64,000 bases of DNA, taken from NCBI GenBank assembly GCA_958295865.1, contig CATQHF010000004.1, positions 310,001 to 374,000 on the forward strand, written 5' to 3'. The notes under the pieces are model-generated. The model did no database searches, was not told where the DNA came from, and saw nothing but the letters and a program-made list of their open reading frames with translations. Numbering within the stretch: the stretch's first letter is position 1; each line of letters starts with the position of its first letter. Shown here piece after piece: positions 9,088 through 17,821 of this stretch. The stretch is from an uncultured Dehalococcoidia bacterium. GTDB taxonomy: Bacteria > Chloroflexota > Dehalococcoidia > Lucifugimonadales > JADFKI01. The translations under genes were made by a program, and so were the position numbers.

Positions 9088-10020
9088 ATGGCTGATGATT
9101 TTCGTATTGCGCTTATTGGGCAGGCGGCGTTTGGGGAGAGCGTGCTCAATGCGCTGGTGGAGAATGGGGAGAATGTGGTGGCGGCGCTGTGCCCGCCGGA
9201 CAGGGCGGGTAGAGCCGCCGATCCGCTGAAGATTGCCGCTGAGGGGCACGGCGTCCCTGTGTTGCAGTTTCGGCGGATGCGGAACCGGGACGCCATAGAC
9301 GCATTCGAGGCGCTGAACGCGGACTTGTGCGTGATGGCGTTCGTGACGGACATCGTGCCGGACGCTATCTTGGAAGCGCCGACGCACGGGACGATACAGT
9401 ATCATCCTTCGCTGCTGCCGCTGCACCGGGGGCCAAGTTCCATCAATTGGCCTATCATACAGGGCGATGAGAAGACGGGGCTGACGATATTCTGGCCGGA
9501 CAAGGGGCTGGACACGGGGCCGATACTGCTGCAAAAGGAGACGGAGATTGGGCCTGACGATACGCTTGGCTCGGTCTATTTCGGCAGGCTGTTCCCGATG
9601 GGCGTGGACGCGATGGTGGAGGCGGTCGGGATGGTGAAGGACGGCAGCGCGCCGCGTGTGGAGCAGAATCACGATGACGCGACTTATGAGGGCTGGTGCC
9701 GCGCGGAGGATGTGGTCATCGACTGGGGCAAGCCGGTGGGCGAGATTTACAACATGATACGGGGCAGCGACCCCAGCCCGGGCGCGGGGACGACCTACGG
9801 CGATACGGGGGTGAGCTTCTTCCGCGCGAGCAGGTCGGACGGCGAGGCGGGCGGCGCAGGCGGCGAGGTTACGGAGATTACGGAGTCGGGCTTCCGCATC
9901 GCGGCAGACGGCGGCTCTATATTCGTGGGCAGGGTGCAGCAGGGGCGCGAGCGCAAGGTCAATGCGCCGGAATGGATGGAGGCGGTCGGGCTGAAGGTGG
10001 GGGACAGGTTCGGGGGCTAG
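9088..10020 (+). CDS. Formyltransferase-family protein (10-formyl-THF hydrolase/Fmt-like)
   Basis: 310 residues. The catalytic region reads YHPSLLPLHRGPSSINW, followed by GLDTGPILLQKE, which matches the formyltransferase fold. The closest remembered resemblance is the N-terminal hydrolase domain of 10-formyltetrahydrofolate dehydrogenase (His and Asp retained, the Fmt Asn not present) rather than true methionyl-tRNA formyltransferase. The C-terminal part (EIYNMIRGSDPSPGA) is the OB-like domain of this family. It probably acts on 10-formyl-THF or transfers a formyl group to a small acceptor. The start ATG has GGAGGCGG upstream. Confidence 0.8.
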   Translation: MADDFRIALIGQAAFGESVLNALVENGENVVAALCPPDRAGRAADPLKIAAEGHGVPVLQFRRMRNRDAIDAFEALNADLCVMAFVTDIVPDAILEAPTHGTIQYHPSLLPLHRGPSSINWPIIQGDEKTGLTIFWPDKGLDTGPILLQKETEIGPDDTLGSVYFGRLFPMGVDAMVEAVGMVKDGSAPRVEQNHDDATYEGWCRAEDVVIDWGKPVGEIYNMIRGSDPSPGAGTTYGDTGVSFFRASRSDGEAGGAGGEVTEITESGFRIAADGGSIFVGRVQQGRERKVNAPEWMEAVGLKVGDRFGG

Positions 10021-10538
10021 GATTTGTCGCGGGTTTGTTCCCAGGTGGGGCGGAGTATTTCCATTAGGATGAAGTCTAGGCCGCGGCGGCGCACTTGCTT
10101 TACTTGCTGAAAGCCGGATTTGCCGAATGCTTTTTGCGCGCGCGCGTTCCAGTCTAGGGTGTGCAGATAGACGCGCTTCATGTCCGTCTTGGTGAAGATG
10201 TACTCCAGCAGGGTGTCCACGGCGTCCGTGCCGTAGCCTTTGCTCCAGTATTCCTTATCGCCAATCATGATGCCTAGCTCGGTCTCGCGGCGGCGCGTGT
10301 CTATGTCGTAGTACATGCAGTTGCCGATGTGCTTGCCCTTGTGGTCGTCTATGCCGAAGCGCTTGGAGCGCGAGTTGGGATAGTCGATCTCTTCCTGAGA
10401 GTAGCGCAGAAAGTCTTTGTACGACATGTTGAGCGGGCGGGTGGCGTCGAGGCGCGCCAGATCCTCGTCCTTGCGCCACGAGTAGTCGTTGGGAGCGTCG
10501 CCGATGCGCTTCTCCCGCAACTCCACCTTCTTGCCCAT
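10017..10538 (-). CDS. GNAT-family N-acetyltransferase (RimJ/RimL-like)
   Basis: 173 residues from the ATG at 10538, which lies 13 bases after the stop of the NUDIX gene. An upstream start at 10601 would overlap that gene by 50 bases and adds no recognisable sequence. Acetyl-CoA-binding motif region: YWSKGYGTDAVDTLLEYIF, followed by VYLHTLDWNARAQKAFGKSGFQ, as in ribosomal-protein/small-molecule acetyltransferases. It is translated downstream of the NUDIX gene, probably as an operon. Its 3' end overlaps the convergent formyltransferase gene by 4 bases. Substrate unknown. Confidence 0.82.
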   Translation of the reverse strand: MGKKVELREKRIGDAPNDYSWRKDEDLARLDATRPLNMSYKDFLRYSQEEIDYPNSRSKRFGIDDHKGKHIGNCMYYDIDTRRRETELGIMIGDKEYWSKGYGTDAVDTLLEYIFTKTDMKRVYLHTLDWNARAQKAFGKSGFQQVKQVRRRGLDFILMEILRPTWEQTRDKS

Positions 10539-10551
10539 CAGGGAGATATTC

Positions 10552-11004
10552 TCAGCCGGTTCGGGCTTTCTTCGAGATAAGGGAAAGGGCATTCTCAACA
10601 ACTCGAACCTCGTTATCGTAAGTCAGGGCGGTCATGGCGTCGGAGGCGGGAAGCCAGCGCACATAGTCGAATTCGTGGTCGTGCAGGGACAGGTCGCCGC
10701 CGTTGGCGCTCATCAGATAGAAGTGCACGACCTTGTGGCAGGGAGCGCCGTCGCCGTATCGCTCGAAGCAGTAGTCTATTCTGCTGACGAACTCGTCTAT
10801 GCTCACGCGCAAGCCCGTCTCTTCGCTCACCTCGCGCAGGGCGGTCTGTTCGGGCGTCTCGTCGTTCTCCGGGGTGCCCTTGGGCAGCCCCCAGATGATG
10901 TCGTTGGACTGGGCATCGAACCCGCATACGACGACTTCCACATCGTCCCCGCGCATCCGCGCCACGACGCCGCCCATGGACTCCATCTCGATTACATCGT
11001 TCAC
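10552..11004 (-). CDS. NUDIX hydrolase
   Basis: 150 residues with a perfect NUDIX box, G-x5-E-x7-RE-V-SEE-TGL, at about residues 43-65 (starting GTPENDE). The preceding IIWGLPKG is typical of Ap4A/dNTP-type members. It hydrolyses a nucleoside diphosphate linked to another moiety and needs a divalent metal. It is the first gene of a two-gene operon with the GNAT acetyltransferase. Substrate cannot be told from the sequence. Confidence 0.88.
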   Translation of the reverse strand: MNDVIEMESMGGVVARMRGDDVEVVVCGFDAQSNDIIWGLPKGTPENDETPEQTALREVSEETGLRVSIDEFVSRIDYCFERYGDGAPCHKVVHFYLMSANGGDLSLHDHEFDYVRWLPASDAMTALTYDNEVRVVENALSLISKKARTG

Positions 11005-11040
11005 TAACGCCCCCCTGCTCCGCTTGCCGTACTATCAAGC

Positions 11041-11117
11041 GGCAGCGTTTTCTTTCAGACGGTTTTGCTACTATATCGCACCGGATTCCTGCGAAAGCAG
11101 GAATAAAAACGCTGCGC
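11041..11117. repeat. Short inverted-repeat element (MITE-3-like)
   Basis: Left end AGCGTTTTCTTTCAGACGG and right end AAAAACGCT form short terminal inverted repeats around an ATTCCTGCGAAAGCAGGAAT hairpin. The 10-mer ATCAAGCGGC occurs just left of it and again about 16 bases right of it. The left end matches the element at 43926-44047 (TAGCGTTTTCATTCAGACGG). Confidence 0.45.
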
Positions 11118-11206
11118 TATCATCAAGCGGCTTAATTCGCGCCGTAGCCGTTTGGGGCTATTCTAGTGGCTTGCGCGGAAGGGCGTCAAGGCGCGGGCGA
11201 GTCAAG

Positions 11207-11367
11207 AGAGATTTGCATTAGTACAGTTTAGCCGTCGATGGGCAAGCATTTTCACCCCCATCCTAACCTTCCCCCTTTGGGGGAAGGGACAATTGGCGCG
11301 ACCGACTCGCTCGCCAGATTGGAAACCTTACCCCATCAAGGGGGAAGGGACTAATGCAATTTTCTCA
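11207..11367. repeat. MITE-1 copy 1 (161 bp)
   Basis: Ends are degenerate inverted copies of GAGAAAATTGCATTAGT (left end lacks two bases). AGTCAAG is found on both sides (11200-11206 and 11368-11374), consistent with a 7-bp target duplication. The interior includes the family core CAGTTTAGCCGTCGATGGGC and a CCCTTTGGGGGAAGG hairpin. No coding capacity. Confidence 0.75.
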
Positions 11368-11514
11368 AGTCAAGGCTGTGTTTCCTTTCGGATGGGTTTG
11401 CCGCCATAACGCACAACGCACTGGATTCCTGCCCCTGCTTCCGCAGGGGTGACTTTCTTTCGCAGGAATGACGAATAGGTTTGCTATCCAAGTGGAAACG
11501 CTGTCGCAAGTCAA

Positions 11515-12369
11515 TCACTTGTTTGTTCCGGGCGACCAGTTGTAGATATTCGCGAGAGCGCCGCCCATTAGCGCGGAGCGCTCTGATTCGGAGAGGCTGT
11601 CGGTGACTCGGAATGCCTCTACGCCCTGCTCGTAGGTCAGCAGATTTACGGCGCGGGTCCAGTCCGTGCCCCACATGCATCTGTCAAAGCCGAATGCGTC
11701 GAATATCTTGCTCAGAGGCTCCCAGATGTCGGGGTATGGGAATGGCTGATGGGACAAGGTGCATGCGCCGGAGATCTTGATGGCTATGTTGTCGTACTCT
11801 GCCAGCGAAAGCACATCCGCGAGGGCGGCGAACGGTTTCGGCGGCGCGGGCGGCTCGAAGGGTTGGGGCAGCCCCACATGGTCGATCACTACCCGCGTGT
11901 CGGGGTTGCGGCGAGCCAGCTCGCGCAGGATGGGCAGATTGCCTGAGCACATAACATTCACGGGAACGCCGGCGCGCGCTCCGGCGGCGAGTATGCCGTT
12001 GAGTCCCGGATGGTCGGCTTCGAATGGCTGGTAGGTGAGCATGATGCGCGCGCCAACGACGCCGGGGTTTTGCGTCCACTCCGCCATCTCGTCATCGATC
12101 GCTTCCGACTGCGGATCGAAGGGACGGATGAGACCGAACCTGTCGGGGTGTTTCGCGCGCACCTCCAGCGCGTAGCTGGCATCGTAGCGATACATGGAGT
12201 ATGGCGAAACCAGCAAAGCGCCGTCGACGCCGACCGCGTCCATCGCCGCTACCATATCGTCGCCGGTGACCTCATCGGGACCTTGCAAGTGTCCTTGCCA
12301 AGGGCGCTCAGGGCTGTTGCGCTCGTAGGCATGCACTTGTGAGTCGATTGTGGGAGTCGGAGTCGTCAT
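11515..12369 (-). CDS. Amidohydrolase family protein (amidohydrolase 2, TIM-barrel)
   Basis: 284 residues. Features of the amidohydrolase-2/LigI-like group: N-terminal metal motif variant IDSQVHAYERN, VVIDHVGLP in the middle (His on a barrel strand), and the catalytic-Asp strand CMWGTDWTR near the C-terminus. Relatives hydrolyse lactones or decarboxylate aromatic acids. It lies 58 bases downstream of a luciferase-like monooxygenase on the same strand, so the pair may oxidise and then hydrolyse one compound. Substrate unknown. Confidence 0.83.
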   Translation of the reverse strand: MTTPTPTIDSQVHAYERNSPERPWQGHLQGPDEVTGDDMVAAMDAVGVDGALLVSPYSMYRYDASYALEVRAKHPDRFGLIRPFDPQSEAIDDEMAEWTQNPGVVGARIMLTYQPFEADHPGLNGILAAGARAGVPVNVMCSGNLPILRELARRNPDTRVVIDHVGLPQPFEPPAPPKPFAALADVLSLAEYDNIAIKISGACTLSHQPFPYPDIWEPLSKIFDAFGFDRCMWGTDWTRAVNLLTYEQGVEAFRVTDSLSESERSALMGGALANIYNWSPGTNK

Positions 12370-12427
12370 CGTCTTTCTCCTTGTCGTTCATGGATGGGCG
12401 CAGGGCGGTCTCATGGCAGCGTCGGGA

Positions 12428-13642
12428 TTAGTGATGCTTCTGTGCCTCTTTGGCTGCCTGTTCCTTTGCCTCGTCCAGCGCCATTGCGGCTGCCGCTCGC
12501 TCGTTTTCGTCCACCTTGCTTCTGATAGCCTCGCGGGCGCGATTCCATGTGCCGCGATTGTCGGTCACATACCTGTGCGACTCATAGTAGTCGTCCAATA
12601 AGCCGTTGACTCGTGGGATGACATAGCGGGCGACCATATCCCAGCTTCGGCGCGTGTTCTCTCGATTCGCCCAGTCGTGGACGAATCCGATGACGCAGCC
12701 AAAGCCGCCGGTGATGTCCATCATTTCGTGGATTCGGGCGACCAGATCGTCAGGCGTGCCTATTACCGCAGTGCTCAGTTCGGAGAATGCCACGCCGTCC
12801 ACCGCTTCGTCCGGGGTCTTGTAGATTGGTCCCTCGCCGCCCGCGAGCGTGGCGATGGTGTATTCGTTGTTGTGCCTGAGCAAGCCGTCGCGCGCCTGTT
12901 CACGCGCTTCTTGCCGCGTCTCGGCGATGTGCCAGTTCAGCACGATGCGCCAGTTCTTGCGGTCGACGGTCGTGCCGTGAATTGCGGCGGACTCCTCGGC
13001 AAAGCTCCACTGGAGCGGCAAAGCCCTGATGCCTTCTTGGGACAGCGAACCGATGGAGAGGACGCCCGCGCGATGCTTGCCTGCCAGCGTCATACCGGAC
13101 GGGCTGACTATGGATGCGACCGCGAACTCCATGTCTTTTTGGAAGGGCTTGAGTTGCAGTTTCGCGTCGCGGAGCGTGAACCATTCGGATTCGTAGCTGA
13201 AACGCTCGTCCGACTCGAACAGGCGACGGATGATGCCCATCGCTTCGTCCTGGCGGTCGCGCAGCAGCATCGGGTCGACGCCCAGGGTGTGAGCGTCGGA
13301 GGGCAGCGCGCCGGGGCCGGAGCCGAATATCACGCGGCCTCGGGACTGGTGATCGAGCTGCACAATCCGCTGCGCCACCATGAAGGGGTGGTGGTAGGGC
13401 AGGGATACGACGCCCGTGCCGAGTTTGATGCGGTGCGTGCGCTCAGCGGCGGCGGCAAGGAACAGTTCCGGCGAGGCGATAATCTCCCAGCCTGTGGAGT
13501 GATGCTCGCCGCACCAGAACTCATCGTATCCCAAGCGGTCAAGATGCTCGACCAGTTCCAGATCGCTCTGCAATTGCAAGGTGGGATGTTCGCCAATCGG
13601 GTGGTGAGGCGCAAGAAATGCGCCAAATCGCAGGTCTGTCAA
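12428..13642 (-). CDS. LLM-class (luciferase-like) flavin- or F420-dependent oxidoreductase
   Basis: 404 residues. TIM-barrel luciferase family signatures: FLAPHHPIGEHPTLQLQSDL at the start, YDEFWCGEHHSTGWE, LGTGVVSLPYHHPFMVAQR, and GRVIFGSGPGALPSDA. These are standard for bacterial luciferase-like monooxygenases using FMNH2 or F420. The C-terminus is longer and charged (about 60 residues beyond the barrel). It is first in an operon with the amidohydrolase. The start ATG follows an AGGAGAACG stretch on the minus strand. Confidence 0.87.
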   Translation of the reverse strand: MTDLRFGAFLAPHHPIGEHPTLQLQSDLELVEHLDRLGYDEFWCGEHHSTGWEIIASPELFLAAAAERTHRIKLGTGVVSLPYHHPFMVAQRIVQLDHQSRGRVIFGSGPGALPSDAHTLGVDPMLLRDRQDEAMGIIRRLFESDERFSYESEWFTLRDAKLQLKPFQKDMEFAVASIVSPSGMTLAGKHRAGVLSIGSLSQEGIRALPLQWSFAEESAAIHGTTVDRKNWRIVLNWHIAETRQEAREQARDGLLRHNNEYTIATLAGGEGPIYKTPDEAVDGVAFSELSTAVIGTPDDLVARIHEMMDITGGFGCVIGFVHDWANRENTRRSWDMVARYVIPRVNGLLDDYYESHRYVTDNRGTWNRAREAIRSKVDENERAAAAMALDEAKEQAAKEAQKHH

Positions 13643-13958
13643 GTTCGTTCTCCTCTGTTTGTCGGCTATTTGGAGTGTCGCAATAGGCTTGTCGGGGCGA
13701 AACCTGAATTAGCGAACTCGCTTTGATATTCATTATTCACAATAACGGGACTTTTCACAATAAGGGGGCTTGACGACATGGTAGGGTTTTTTCGGATGGG
13801 CTTGCGGGAATGACGGAGTGGGAAGGCGGAATGTCGGCAGAACTTAGCGATGCGGACGCAAAACCGCGTTGTCGTGTAACATACTGAGGAAGTATGTTAG
13901 ATGCGCTTCAAATATAGATGATCAATTTCTTTGACTTGTCGTTAGAGGCTTTTGTGCA
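13643..13958. promoter_or_regulatory. Divergent promoter region with a 9-bp-arm palindrome
   Basis: Gene-free gap between the LLM oxidoreductase (leftward) and the ATPase/DUF4276 module (rightward). A perfect inverted repeat TAACATACT (13877-13885), spacer GAGGA, AGTATGTTA (13891-13899) sits 60 bases before the ATPase start, a good operator candidate. A direct repeat TTCACAATAA occurs twice around 13736-13765, nearer the oxidoreductase. Confidence 0.5.
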
Positions 13959-15149
13959 ATGAACCCAGCAACGATAGAATCTGTCCGCATCAAGGGTTTC
14001 AGGTCGTTGGCGGATGTTGAGCTTTCCGACTTGCCCCGAGCCGCCGTCTTGATTGGGGCTAATGGTTCGGGCAAGTCCAACTTCATTCGCTTCTTTGAGA
14101 TGCTGAGTTGGATGCTTCGCTACCGACGGCTGGGGGAGTTCATCGAGAAGCAGGGAGGGGCTGACGACCAGCTGCATGGCGGCAATCGAGTTACGCCACG
14201 CATGGAAGCCGAAATAGAATTGCGTACTCCCCATGGACGCAACGACTACCGCTTCGCGCTTTCTCACGCTCATCCCGACAGATTTTTCTTTAGCGAAGAA
14301 GCCTTTAGATCTAACAGCGGTAGATTTTCGACAAGGCCCGCTTGGCAATATCTCGGAAATGAGCATAGGGAAGCAGCGATAGTCACCGAGGCGCGGTTGG
14401 GCGGGCACAGGTACAGGATTAATCGAAGAACCGCTTCCAGGTACAGGGTCAATCGAAGAACCGCTTCCAGGTACAGGGCTAGAAGAACCGCTTCAGTAAT
14501 CGTGAATCTGCTCAGTAACTGTTCTGTGTATCAGTTTCACGACACATCAGACACTTCTGATTTCAAGATACGCTGGGATGCGGCTGACAACAATCGCCTT
14601 CGTAGTCACGGGGGCAACCTGGCGGCGGTTTTGTATCGCCTTGAGCGAGAAGACATTAAGCGGTTCAATCTTATATGCCGCCACATCGGGCGGGTACTGC
14701 CCGGCTTCGATCGCTTCGACATCCAAGAAAGCTACGGCAAGGTACTCCTCAGATGGCGCGCGAAGTGGTCGGACAAGACATTCGGCGCGCACCTCACATC
14801 CGACGGTTCTCTGCGCTTCTTCGCTCTGGTTACACTGCTCAATCTGCCTTCGGAGATGCTGCCTGATGTGCTTTTGCTGGACGAGCCTGAACTTGGGCTG
14901 CATCCGTCAGCCGTCAGTCTGGTCGGCGGCATGATAAGGTCGCTTTCCGTGGATAGACAGGTAATCGTGGCGACGCAATCCCCACTGCTTGTCGATACAT
15001 TCGGTCTTGACGAGATTTTCGTTATGGACTTAAAGGACGGGCGCACTCAAATTCGCAAGCTCAACGCGCCTGATTACGCGGTATGGCTTGAAGATGGATA
15101 CTCTACCGGACAACTCTGGTGGAAGAATCTTCTTGGGGGCCGTCCATGA
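13959..15149 (+). CDS. AAA/ABC-type ATPase (RecF/SMC-like) of a two-gene ATPase-TOPRIM-like module
   Basis: 396 residues. Opens with IKGFRSLADVEL and Walker A LIGANGSGKSNF (about 31-42). Later come the ABC-signature region LTSDGSLRFFAL, Walker B DVLLLDEPELGLHP and the H-switch VIVATQSPLLVD. This is the single-chain ABC ATPase type found in OLD, Septu and PARIS-like defence modules. Its stop overlaps the start of the DUF4276 gene (ATGA), implying translational coupling. Odd: residues about 151-179 are a near-exact threefold repeat of RYRxNRRTAS, encoded by a 30-bp tandem repeat, inserted in the variable middle region. Confidence 0.85.
   Translation: MNPATIESVRIKGFRSLADVELSDLPRAAVLIGANGSGKSNFIRFFEMLSWMLRYRRLGEFIEKQGGADDQLHGGNRVTPRMEAEIELRTPHGRNDYRFALSHAHPDRFFFSEEAFRSNSGRFSTRPAWQYLGNEHREAAIVTEARLGGHRYRINRRTASRYRVNRRTASRYRARRTASVIVNLLSNCSVYQFHDTSDTSDFKIRWDAADNNRLRSHGGNLAAVLYRLEREDIKRFNLICRHIGRVLPGFDRFDIQESYGKVLLRWRAKWSDKTFGAHLTSDGSLRFFALVTLLNLPSEMLPDVLLLDEPELGLHPSAVSLVGGMIRSLSVDRQVIVATQSPLLVDTFGLDEIFVMDLKDGRTQIRKLNAPDYAVWLEDGYSTGQLWWKNLLGGRP
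14409..14495 (+). repeat. 30-bp in-frame tandem repeat (2.9 units)
   Basis: Units at 14409-14438, 14439-14468 and 14469-14495. Each begins AGGTACAGG and ends GAAGAACCGCTTC; the third lacks 3 bases, so frame is kept. It encodes strongly basic decapeptides inside the ATPase, a likely slippage or recombination product. Confidence 0.85.
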
Positions 15150-15766
15150 ACCGCTTGGCGATTTTGGTCGAAGGACCTACGGAGGAAGAGTTCGTCAATC
15201 TGGTTCTAGCGGAACATCTGAGAGAAAAGGGCATCGAGCCTACTCCGATTTCTCTTAACGGTGGCGTTAATGTGTACAGACTTGCCGCAGAAATGGCAAA
15301 CTTGTCGTGGAACTTCGATGCTGTGACCTCGTTAGTAGATTTCTATGGCTTTCGCGGCAAGGGCAACGCAACGCTCGATGAGTTGGAAGAGCGCATCAAG
15401 GAAGAAATTAGCCAGAAGGTACGCAGTTCAGATGCTCATTCGCGAGTGTTCGCCTATGTTCAGCAGTATGAGTTTGAAGGTTTGCTGTTCTCCGATGTAA
15501 GCGCATTTGGACGCGCGCTAATCGTGCAGGACAAGTGCGTTGACGAACTGTTGAACATTCGGGCAGAGTTTCCAACCCCTGAGGATATCAATAACAGTCC
15601 AAATACTGCGCCAAGCAAACGAATAAAGAATGTGATACCTCTGTATGGGAAACATGTCGACGGTCCCCTGATTGCTGAGGAAATAGGCTTGAGAGCCATC
15701 CGCGCCGAATGTCCTCGCTTCAATGAATGGGTAAAGCGCATGGAATCTTTAGGGGATGCGCCGTAG
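15146..15766 (+). CDS. DUF4276 (TOPRIM-like) protein, partner of the ATPase
   Basis: 206 residues from the ATG at 15146, which overlaps the ATPase stop. An N-terminal LAILVEGPTEEEFV is the TOPRIM-type glutamate motif. SLVDFYGFRGKG and VQQYEFEGLLFSD are the other conserved DUF4276 blocks. DUF4276 proteins are commonly paired with RecF-like ATPases, and by analogy with OLD/PARIS the ATPase would sense and the TOPRIM-like partner would cut or act as effector. That function is inference; the pairing itself is directly visible. Confidence 0.8.
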   Translation: MNRLAILVEGPTEEEFVNLVLAEHLREKGIEPTPISLNGGVNVYRLAAEMANLSWNFDAVTSLVDFYGFRGKGNATLDELEERIKEEISQKVRSSDAHSRVFAYVQQYEFEGLLFSDVSAFGRALIVQDKCVDELLNIRAEFPTPEDINNSPNTAPSKRIKNVIPLYGKHVDGPLIAEEIGLRAIRAECPRFNEWVKRMESLGDAP

Positions 15767-15831
15767 CCGATGTGCAAAATCAACCATGTCGGCGTTGCCT
15801 ATGCTCGCAAATCACCTTGAACCGCCGGTGC

Positions 15832-15860
15832 CTGACATTGTACAATTGGCGCAGTAATTC
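15832..15860 (+). promoter_or_regulatory. Candidate sigma-70 promoter of the pyr operon
   Basis: CTGACA (15832-15837), a 17-base spacer, TAATTC (15855-15860). It lies about 22 bases before the PyrR-binding leader, the right place for a transcription start that includes the attenuator. The -10 match is only partial. Confidence 0.4.
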
Positions 15861-15881
15861 AATAGGATAACCCCTTTAAGT

Positions 15882-15987
15882 CAGTCCTGAGAGGCTGGCA
15901 AGGGAATTGCCGCTTTGCTGCGACTTGCGCTTGTGGGGTGTGTCGCGGCGGCGTTTGACCTCTTGCCGGCGGGCGAGGGGTTTTTTT
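15882..15987 (+). promoter_or_regulatory. PyrR-dependent transcription attenuator
   Basis: The leader contains CAGTCCTGAGAGGCTGGCAAGG (split: CAGTCCTGAGAGGCT at 15882-15896, then GGCAAGG), which matches the PyrR-binding loop of Bacillus-type pyr leaders. It is followed by an intrinsic terminator: CCTCTTGCC (15959-15967), loop GGCG, GGCGAGGGG (15972-15980), then seven Ts (15981-15987), only 17 bases before pyrR. With high UMP/UTP, PyrR binding would favour the terminator. Confidence 0.85.
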
Positions 15988-15992
15988 GTTAG

Positions 15993-16555
<563 letters not shown>

Positions 16556-16556
<1 letters not shown>

Positions 16557-17617
16557 TGACGACTACGGGCAGACGCAGAGCGGAGCGGCAAGCGCCGCCT
16601 ATCGCTGCCAACGGCGCGCAGCCTATCGCGCCGCGTCATATCCTCGACCTGGACGACTTTTCGCGCGCGGAGATCGAACTGGTCTTGCAGAATACCGATG
16701 TGATGCGGGAGGTGCTGCGGCGGGACATCAAGAAGGTGCCCACGCTGCGGGGCAAGACGGTCATCACGCTGTTCTATGAGGCGAGTACGCGCACGCGGGT
16801 TTCGTTCGAGCAGGCGGGGAAGATTCTCAGCGCCGATGTCATCAATGTGTCGGGCGGCGGGAGCAGCGTTGAGAAGGGGGAGTCGCTGTATAACACGGCG
16901 CTGACCTTGCAGGCGATGAACGCGGACATCATCGTAGTGCGGCATCCACATTCGGGCGCGCCGCACTTCTTGTCGCGCTTTCTGAACTCGACGGTCATCA
17001 ATGCGGGGGACGGCATGCACGCCCACCCGACGCAGGCGCTGCTGGATATGTTCACCATCAAGTCGCACTTCGGCGACATCGCGGGTTTGAAGGTGGTCAT
17101 CGTGGGCGATTTGCTGTACAGCCGCGTTGCCCGCTCCAACCTGTGGGGGTTGACGCGCATGGGCGCGGATATAACGCTGTGCGCTCCGCCTACGCTGATT
17201 CCCGCCGACTTTTTAGGTTTTCTAGGCGACGGCGCAGAGCGCAACGGCGGCGCGGTATCGGCGCATCCGTTCAGCGGCGTGCGAATCGAGACGAATGTGG
17301 AGCGCGCGCTGGCGGACGCCGATGTGGTGATGGCGCTGCGCTTGCAGAAGGAACGCCAGCAGGCGGGGCATTTGCCCACGCTGCGGGAGTATTCGCGGCT
17401 GTACGGCATCACGCCGCGCCGCATGGCGCTCGCAAAGCCGGGGGCGCTGGTTATGCACCCGGGGCCGATGAACGAGGGCATCGAGATCGACCCGGAGGTG
17501 GCGCACGGCGCGCAGGCGGTCATCGAGGAACAGGTGACTAACGGCGTGGCGGTGCGTATGGCGCTGCTGTACGCATCGGTCAGCGGTCAGTTGGCGGTGG
17601 GACGGCAGGACAGTTAG
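16556..17617 (+). CDS. pyrB: Aspartate carbamoyltransferase catalytic subunit
   Basis: 353 residues, somewhat longer than the usual ~310 because of an N-terminal extension of about 25 residues and small insertions. Carbamoyl-phosphate motif YEASTRTRVSFE, then HPHSGAPHFL, DGMHAHPTQALLDM and VMHPGPMNEGIEI. It condenses carbamoyl phosphate with aspartate, the first committed pyrimidine step. No pyrI or dihydroorotase-like partner directly follows. Translationally coupled to pyrR. A MITE-1 insertion lies 14 bases after its stop. Confidence 0.96.
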
Positions 17618-17631
17618 CCGGTCTCTTATCG

Positions 17632-17794
17632 GAGAAAATTGCATTAGTACAGTTTAGCCGTCGATGGGCAAGCGTTTTCACCCCCATCCTAACCTTCCCC
17701 CAAAGGGGGAAGGGACAATTGGCGCGACCGACTCGCTCGCCCCAGACTGGAAACCTTCCCCCATCAAGGGGGAAGGGACTAATGCAAATTTCTC
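17632..17794. repeat. MITE-1 copy 2 (163 bp) inside the pyr operon
   Basis: Inverted ends GAGAAAATTGCATTAGT and CTAATGCAAATTTCTC, with a perfect 7-bp direct repeat CTTATCG on each side (17625-17631, 17795-17801). The interior is nearly the same as copy 1, including the GGCGCGACCGACTCGCTCGCC block missing from the short copies. It separates pyrB from the downstream NUDIX and pyrC genes, and its internal hairpins could reduce downstream transcription. Confidence 0.85.
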
Positions 17795-17821
17795 CTTATC
17801 GGTGTGAGGACGGAAGAGTTT

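Larger units (their letters stand above)
11005..11514. other. Gene-free stretch made largely of dispersed repeats
   Basis: No supported gene. From left to right it holds: a small element with GCAGCGTTTT / AAAACGCTGC ends (about 11041-11117) around an ATTCCTGCGAAAGCAGGAAT hairpin; the 161-bp MITE-1 copy (11207-11367); and a further repeat with GGATTCCTGCCCC and GACTTTCTTTCGCAGGAATGACG (about 11420-11475). Confidence 0.65.

Noticed and set aside
14409..14495. Regular 30-bp repeats resembling a tiny CRISPR array
   Set aside because: Contiguous without spacers, in frame, and inside an ATPase gene; no cas genes.
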